Assembly (NCBI GenBank): GCA_022315425.1
Contig: JAIUPT010000010.1
Span: 186,001-250,000 of the forward strand
Length of the DNA stretch: 64,000 bases
DNA from: Pseudevernia furfuracea
Taxonomy: Eukaryota; Ascomycota; Lecanoromycetes; Lecanorales; Parmeliaceae
Direction of reading: 5' to 3'
Below the pieces are notes generated by a model. That model saw only the letters and a program-made list of their open reading frames with translations. It was not told the DNA's origin and did not search any database. The position numbers and the translations under genes were made by a program. How positions within the stretch are numbered: the stretch's first letter is position 1; each line of letters begins with the position of its first letter. This document shows, piece after piece, positions 59,210 through 64,000 of the stretch.

Positions 59210-59494
59210 ATGATAACAGCCCCTTCAAGTCTGATAGCTAAATGGAAAAGGGGTAGGTCCTGGACACGGACCACTTGCTTACTTTACTAATATATTCATC
59301 GCCAGAAGACTTCATCTAAGACTGTCCAGCTCAGTCTTCATAGCAGGGTCAGTCAGTTCCCAGGTGTCATGGTCCCAATGCAAAAACTCAAAGCGGTAGC
59401 AACCAAAGTCAATGCAAACTAAACGTTGACACTCTGGCTATCAAAACCCATGACTGATGCAAGTTGGATTTTTAAGTTCCGATGAAATTCCACC

Positions 59495-60877
59495 CTATGA
59501 GCTTTCTTTTATGTACAAACTCTCTGTTGTCTTGCCCTGGCTCAACCTGCGTCGGATCAACCTCGCAGCTTCAATCGCTAGCTGTGAGTTGAGTAAGACC
59601 CATGATCTGTCCGAAGAGCTTAAAGCTTGCAAACCAGAATCCACTTGGCGTCTCATATCCGCAGCGCATTTCAGCTCGTCCAGCCAAACTTTGATACGTG
59701 AACACGGTGCAAGCAATGTATCTATCCACGCAGCATCTCGAGCTTCACTAAGCATGTGGATGGCACCGATCATTGGGGTGCGGCCGCTGAATCTACAAGT
59801 ATGCGCGTCTAGAGACACATGCTCTGCTTCCAGCCATTGCCTGGCCATTTGGTGGCCTCCAAACAGGTACTGGAAACCGTAATTCACGAACAGAAGCACC
59901 ACAAGGCTGAGGCCATCTATTCCTTTCTGAGCTGCAACAAAGGTCATAGCTAGAAGCTGTGAGATGTGGGCCAAGCGGAAGTATACCGTAAGGATCCTGC
60001 TGACAGACGGAGTGGATAGCATTGTCTTGTTGAGAAGCCAGTCTATTAAGCCACGGTCTCCCACATACAGATACCACGTGTTGGCATTTTCGTGGACAGC
60101 GCTCAGCATGCAGGCTTCGTGGTTTTCGTTGTTCTCGAGATAACCCGAAGGCCTTTCCGCCCGAAGGAGTCTGCAAACGACCTTCGAAAAAAGACCGTTG
60201 AATATGATGGCGGCGCTGCCAAACGCCCCAAGCAAGCATAGCACGATGACAAGTCCTACTAGGACAAGGTGATAGGAGAATCTTCCGAGGCGAGATACCG
60301 TCAAGTGAAGCAACTTCTTTTTCAACGTTTGAGTTCGGTTCTCGCGGCTGATGCGGATGATGTGGAGCTCCTGGTGACGACGAAAGGTAGACTTGTTGGG
60401 AGTTTTGTTCTGTAGATTTGGGACAATCTTGTCCGCAGCTGCTGCGCCTGGTAAGTGGTGCGGTTCTGCTAAAACAGCTTCTGGCATTTCTATTGGCTTC
60501 CGATGCTTACGCAAGGCGAATTCCGTGATCATGGAGGTTGCTGATCCATTGGCGCGTGTGAAAACGCTGCCCCAGTTGACGTCCCAGACTTTATAAGTCG
60601 ATTCGCTCCTGGCATTAGCTCTGTCGAAAAACTCCGACCCTCCTCGAAGCAACCTCCATATGCCATCAAGATACCCAAGTTTGGGGAACAGTCCGACAGT
60701 GAGATGACCTGCGAGAGCAAGTTCGCCGACCATGCGATGATCTTCCCCATAATTGGCCAGATGACAAACGAGAGGAAATAAGGCTGACCACTCGCTGATT
60801 ATAGACGGGATACGAACGACTGGAAAATAGGCAGAAAGGCCCAGAGTGGCTGAAGTGGTTGAGCTGTTGGATATCAT
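59495..60877 (-). CDS. Uncharacterised integral membrane protein, 460 aa
   Basis: Single-exon ORF. Several hydrophobic segments are visible: LSAYFPVVRIPSIISEWSAL, LALAGHLTVGLFPKLGYL, YHLVLVGLVIVLCLLGAFG and LAMTFVAAQKGIDGL, followed by LSLVVLLFVNYGFQYLFGG. A basic loop (NKSTFRRHQELHIIRISREN) separates the first pair from the third. The C-terminal 130 residues are soluble and helical (AADMRRQVDSGLQALSSSDR). I do not recognise the family. Many filamentous fungi carry such proteins of unknown role. It is transcribed away from the HET-domain gene, with about 440 bp between the starts. Confidence 0.65.
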   Translation of the reverse strand: MISNSSTTSATLGLSAYFPVVRIPSIISEWSALFPLVCHLANYGEDHRMVGELALAGHLTVGLFPKLGYLDGIWRLLRGGSEFFDRANARSESTYKVWDVNWGSVFTRANGSATSMITEFALRKHRKPIEMPEAVLAEPHHLPGAAAADKIVPNLQNKTPNKSTFRRHQELHIIRISRENRTQTLKKKLLHLTVSRLGRFSYHLVLVGLVIVLCLLGAFGSAAIIFNGLFSKVVCRLLRAERPSGYLENNENHEACMLSAVHENANTWYLYVGDRGLIDWLLNKTMLSTPSVSRILTVYFRLAHISQLLAMTFVAAQKGIDGLSLVVLLFVNYGFQYLFGGHQMARQWLEAEHVSLDAHTCRFSGRTPMIGAIHMLSEARDAAWIDTLLAPCSRIKVWLDELKCAADMRRQVDSGLQALSSSDRSWVLLNSQLAIEAARLIRRRLSQGKTTESLYIKESS

Positions 60878-61313
60878 CGCCCTGAAAGCGCACTGGATGT
60901 GAGTAAAGACACGTGGCTTTCGAGCGTACGGCTCGACTTATGTTCAGTCATGACTTGGTGAGTACTGTTATAGAAGCATGAAATCAGCCGTGGGAGGCAT
61001 TGCTGTCTGAGTCGTGTCGTGTTCTTCTGGCATAGCCACGTTGCAGTGGTACCCACACATCGTGACCGCAGCCTTCCATGCATATTCGAGGCAAGTGCTT
61101 GAACCGAGCTTTTTCAAGGCTCTGCACCATTAACATGAGTATCGAGGTTCCATCAAGTGAGAAATACCCTCCGTCGTTGCAATCGAGGGGGCGGTGAGGG
61201 ATGTACTGTTGTAGGGCTGCAGAAATGCAAGGCTGACGCCGACATAACTAGGCAACGAGGCGTAGATAAATCGTACAGGTTTCACTTTCTTTGCCCCGCA
61301 TTCAGAAAACGCC
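60878..61313. promoter_or_regulatory. Divergent promoter region, membrane protein / HET gene
   Basis: About 436 bp between opposed start codons; no motif assigned. A shared control region would co-express the pair. Confidence 0.45.
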
Positions 61314-63785
61314 ATGAGTCCAATTCACAAGACCGAGTCACTTACTGTCAAAGCAATCCGCAGTGTGCTTGAGGACATGGTAGAATATGACTCAGATGAT
61401 TACTTTCTTAGATGTGAGGGACAGAAAAAATCTACTATTCCAAGAATGACGGCAACATTCGCTGTACCACCTTGGCACGGAAAATGGGCCCAGTACTTTG
61501 ACGCCAAAGATCGTAATAAGTATATCATAGATACTTGTAAAGACCTTTGGAGACAGGCGGGAGATGCAGAAGCTCACGTTTCTAACATCGACGAGCTTTT
61601 ATCTCCACTGTTGGAGTGTCGCGTTTACGTACGAGGAATGGAACCGGGGAGTTTCGAAGACGACTTCGCACTTCGTGCCTATAACATCTTGAAGCGACTA
61701 CCATCCAGACCTTTAAAATTGACAAGCGCTCCACCTATCATCGACAGGCAGTACTTTTGGGATGACGAGACTTCGATTATAGGAAGCCCATCAGGTCCCA
61801 TTGGATTTGCGGCGTGGGACTCACTGCGAGTCGCCGCTTCATTGAGCGTAAATATCATTCAGATGACTCTCTATATCGTTATCTCTGGGCCATATACGTT
61901 CGGAAGGAACGTAGAGGACTACCCGAACATACTAGCCGAGCTTTTAGAGGCCTCATCCGGTTTAGCACCTAAGTGTGTCTCAAACGCAGAGCATCAACAG
62001 TGGTTCATTGTACGAGCTGCTCTATGGTCTTCATGGCAACGCAGCGTAATGCTTTATCATTATGCCAATTTGCGAGATGCCTTAGAAATGCGAATGGGGT
62101 TCACTGGTAACCAACGGCGCAGGATCAATCTCCGTAGTACTAACCCGAACCCCGGCTTGTCCGTCCATGAGATGTCGAATCTCCAGGCCGCCCATGGTAA
62201 AGCTCGGTCCATGTGTTCGTGGGCATTCGAGCTTCTGAGAACAGAGCAGGTCTGCCTTGGTATGGACTTTCGAACATTTCATCAAAGATACTTGCAGCTC
62301 TGGGGCAATGCTCCTGCTCGATGCAAGGAAGGCTCACCAATGCCATGCGCTGGTAAAGACCCAGACGGCTGTTGGAGGTTTAAAGGGATGGTGATCAAGG
62401 ACCAGTCTGCGCACGACTCTGGCTGTAGACGGCGATGTCGCAAGCTCCCATGGGACGAGTCTTCATATAGGAGTGTTTCGGGAGCACGAGCCGTGATTAT
62501 AGCACCAGCAAGATTAAAAACCAAGGACCCTCACTTGAAGTACTGTTCAGCTTCTGAGAGCACGCTAGTCATCTCCCATGTATGGTCACATGGACAAGGG
62601 GGCAGACCGCATGTGGGAGTGAATCTTTGCTTGCATCGACGATACGTGAAGATAGCAACAGCTCTTGGTTGCGATTCATACTGGTGGGATTCAGCCTGCA
62701 TCCCCGAGGACCATACCCTACGATCTGAAGCGATACAGAACATTAATAGTACTTTCTCTAGAAGTAAAATCACACTAGTATGTGATAAGGACCTTATGAG
62801 AATTGACATTTCGAACTTGACATTAAAAATCAAAGAGTCAATACTGGCTACGGTCCTTGTCTGCGATTGGAACTTACGGGCGTGGACTTTTCTCGAGTCC
62901 GTAAGAGGCCGGCATAACATTCATCTGTTGTGCAAAAACAATAGGACCATTTCATTTCTTCGGGTAGTTCGAGATGTGTTTGAACATGGCAGCATTGACT
63001 TGGCGATTCTCAGTTTCACTGTTCCCCACATGCTTCCAGGGCGCGTCTTGGTCTCTAAGCAAGGAACATCAGCTTTCATGACCAAAGAGGAGAGTGGCCA
63101 AGTTCTCAGCTACCGACCTGCTAGTAGGAAGGGAGATGACATTGTTATTTGGAGCCTTCTGGCTAATGACGACAGTAGTGATTCACCCGAAAAGCTCTGG
63201 CAGAAGAAGGGGGACAAATATGTCGAAAATTTCGTTCATACTGGCTTCCTCATGTCAAGTGCACCTCGGCTACGGACAAAAGGATTGAGTTGGGCGCCAT
63301 CTACCCCCTACTTCAAGCCTCTGTACGACAGTTCTTCAACACAAGTCACGTCATTCCGTGCTTTAAGCAGCGGAGATACTTGGCCAGGCATCATTACCGA
63401 AAAGGGACTGTTGGCAGCTTGGCATGTGTACGAGTTCGACACGTTGAACATTAGTAAATGTGACGCCAAGGTTTCCATGATCAGAGACAATCAAATGGAC
63501 GTACTGAGACAGATTCATGCCCTTCACCTACAAGATTTCACGTGGGGGGCTTTGCTTCTACCTATGTCAAACATGAGCACTTTTGAGCGAGGTGGAGATA
63601 CCTCAACCAAATACCGAGGTCTGATTCGGGGAACACTGGTAGCTGTCCTCGGGTCTAAAAGTCTCTCGAAACCCTCGCAGAAGCCAGCCGAAAGTCGGGG
63701 ATGGACATGGAAAGGTACATTTGAATGGGATAAAGAAATCTGTCTTCCCACATTCACGGAGGAGTCTGATTTCTTGATTGAGTAA
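61314..63785 (+). CDS. HET-domain (heterokaryon-incompatibility type) protein
   Basis: Single-exon ORF of 823 residues. The HET domain lies at about residues 415-575: STLVISHVWSHGQGG, LCLHRRYVKIATALGCDSYW, WDSACIPEDHTLRSEAIQNI and WNLRAWTFLESVRGRHNIHL are its successive blocks, the usual order being SHxW...G, WWDxxCIP and R.WT.xE. HET domains are TIR-related and can trigger regulated cell death when different strains fuse; most genomic copies have no known partner. The N-terminal 400 residues are a conserved-looking but unnamed helical region (FAVPPWHGKWAQYFDAKDR). The C-terminal portion (LRTKGLSWAPSTPYFKPLYD) is the normal extension of this subfamily. There is no NACHT, WD or prion-type motif. 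Start is the first ATG; upstream frame is closed. Confidence 0.87.
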   Translation: MSPIHKTESLTVKAIRSVLEDMVEYDSDDYFLRCEGQKKSTIPRMTATFAVPPWHGKWAQYFDAKDRNKYIIDTCKDLWRQAGDAEAHVSNIDELLSPLLECRVYVRGMEPGSFEDDFALRAYNILKRLPSRPLKLTSAPPIIDRQYFWDDETSIIGSPSGPIGFAAWDSLRVAASLSVNIIQMTLYIVISGPYTFGRNVEDYPNILAELLEASSGLAPKCVSNAEHQQWFIVRAALWSSWQRSVMLYHYANLRDALEMRMGFTGNQRRRINLRSTNPNPGLSVHEMSNLQAAHGKARSMCSWAFELLRTEQVCLGMDFRTFHQRYLQLWGNAPARCKEGSPMPCAGKDPDGCWRFKGMVIKDQSAHDSGCRRRCRKLPWDESSYRSVSGARAVIIAPARLKTKDPHLKYCSASESTLVISHVWSHGQGGRPHVGVNLCLHRRYVKIATALGCDSYWWDSACIPEDHTLRSEAIQNINSTFSRSKITLVCDKDLMRIDISNLTLKIKESILATVLVCDWNLRAWTFLESVRGRHNIHLLCKNNRTISFLRVVRDVFEHGSIDLAILSFTVPHMLPGRVLVSKQGTSAFMTKEESGQVLSYRPASRKGDDIVIWSLLANDDSSDSPEKLWQKKGDKYVENFVHTGFLMSSAPRLRTKGLSWAPSTPYFKPLYDSSSTQVTSFRALSSGDTWPGIITEKGLLAAWHVYEFDTLNISKCDAKVSMIRDNQMDVLRQIHALHLQDFTWGALLLPMSNMSTFERGGDTSTKYRGLIRGTLVAVLGSKSLSKPSQKPAESRGWTWKGTFEWDKEICLPTFTEESDFLIE

Positions 63786-64000
63786 ACTCAGAAGTCCGTC
63801 TTCAAATAGCCAGATTATTTGATCCTCTGAATATCTCGTAGCTGATAATCGTGACCTCACTCCTCGCTAAGCTCACGTACTCGTGCCACACATCTAGCTC
63901 GTACTACAATTGTGGTGAGGTGCCGTGACTGGATTCGAAGAAGTATTTGAGGACGAGATTGTCCATGCCAAGACATGTAGGGCTGCGAATGCTCCGATCG
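63786..64000. other. Window end, no feature
   Basis: 215 bp downstream of the HET gene, presumably its terminator region. Nothing else seen. Confidence 0.4.

Larger units (their letters stand above)
57533..59494. other. Intergenic with repeats, about 2 kb
   Basis: It carries a 13-bp triplicate and a 34-bp minisatellite (listed separately). A segment near 58170-58320, with a TATATAA box and the string TGTGATAGATAG, resembles a fungal LTR end, but no second LTR or pol frame was found. No gene. Confidence 0.5.

Noticed and set aside
1..64000. tRNA, rRNA or CRISPR features
   Set aside because: No cloverleaf-like promoter boxes, rRNA signatures or regularly spaced direct repeats with unique spacers were recognised by eye; a tRNAscan run would be decisive.

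Overview
The window is nuclear DNA of a filamentous ascomycete (Pezizomycotina). The evidence is the short introns (about 48-100 bp) with GT-AG ends and CTAAC/CTGAC-like branch points, plus fungus-specific families: 2EXR, HET, HET-C2, an APSES/ankyrin MBF factor, a TRPY channel, and an F-box protein. The mix hints at Leotiomycetes, but that is inference. I spliced the gene models by hand from intron signals, reading-frame phase and remembered family conservation; no alignment was run.

Layout. 0-9 kb: a partial phospholipase D, a 2EXR protein, a Yvc1/TRPY vacuolar channel and eIF2-alpha. 9-17 kb: two poorly characterised ORFs, a myo-inositol-type MFS transporter, and a decayed tartrate/isopropylmalate-dehydrogenase-like gene whose reading frame joins an odd multi-exon ORF upstream. 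17-27.5 kb: the P5A-ATPase Spf1, a second 2EXR protein, a macro-domain protein and the mitochondrial protease Imp2. 27.6-34.6 kb: a Spo71-like PH protein, divergent from a HET-C2 glycolipid transfer protein, then a DOMON-cytochrome b561. 34.6-38.2 kb: a gene-poor stretch with homopolymers and simple repeats. 38.2-45 kb: an MBF-type APSES/ankyrin factor, a LYR protein and a cytochrome P450. 45-53 kb: repeat-rich DNA (a MITE-like element and several tandem duplications) around a secreted GMC oxidoreductase. 53-64 kb: a methyltransferase, an F-box gene with an in-frame stop, a degenerate FHA-like protein, a 34-bp minisatellite, a membrane protein, and a divergent HET-domain protein.

Functional themes. 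Much of the window is conserved housekeeping: translation initiation, ER membrane-protein quality control, mitochondrial processing, G1/S transcription, vacuolar calcium and sporulation. It is interspersed with accessory genes: P450, GMC oxidoreductase, F-box, HET and 2EXR. There is no convincing secondary-metabolite cluster: the P450 and the GMC oxidoreductase stand apart with no backbone synthase. The observations most worth checking are unusual exon structures (a 9-nt microexon in eIF2-alpha, a start codon split by an intron in SPF1, a non-canonical or shifted splice donor in the GMC gene), the chimeric reading frame at 15.4-17.2 kb, and the divergent HET/membrane-protein pair next to a minisatellite.
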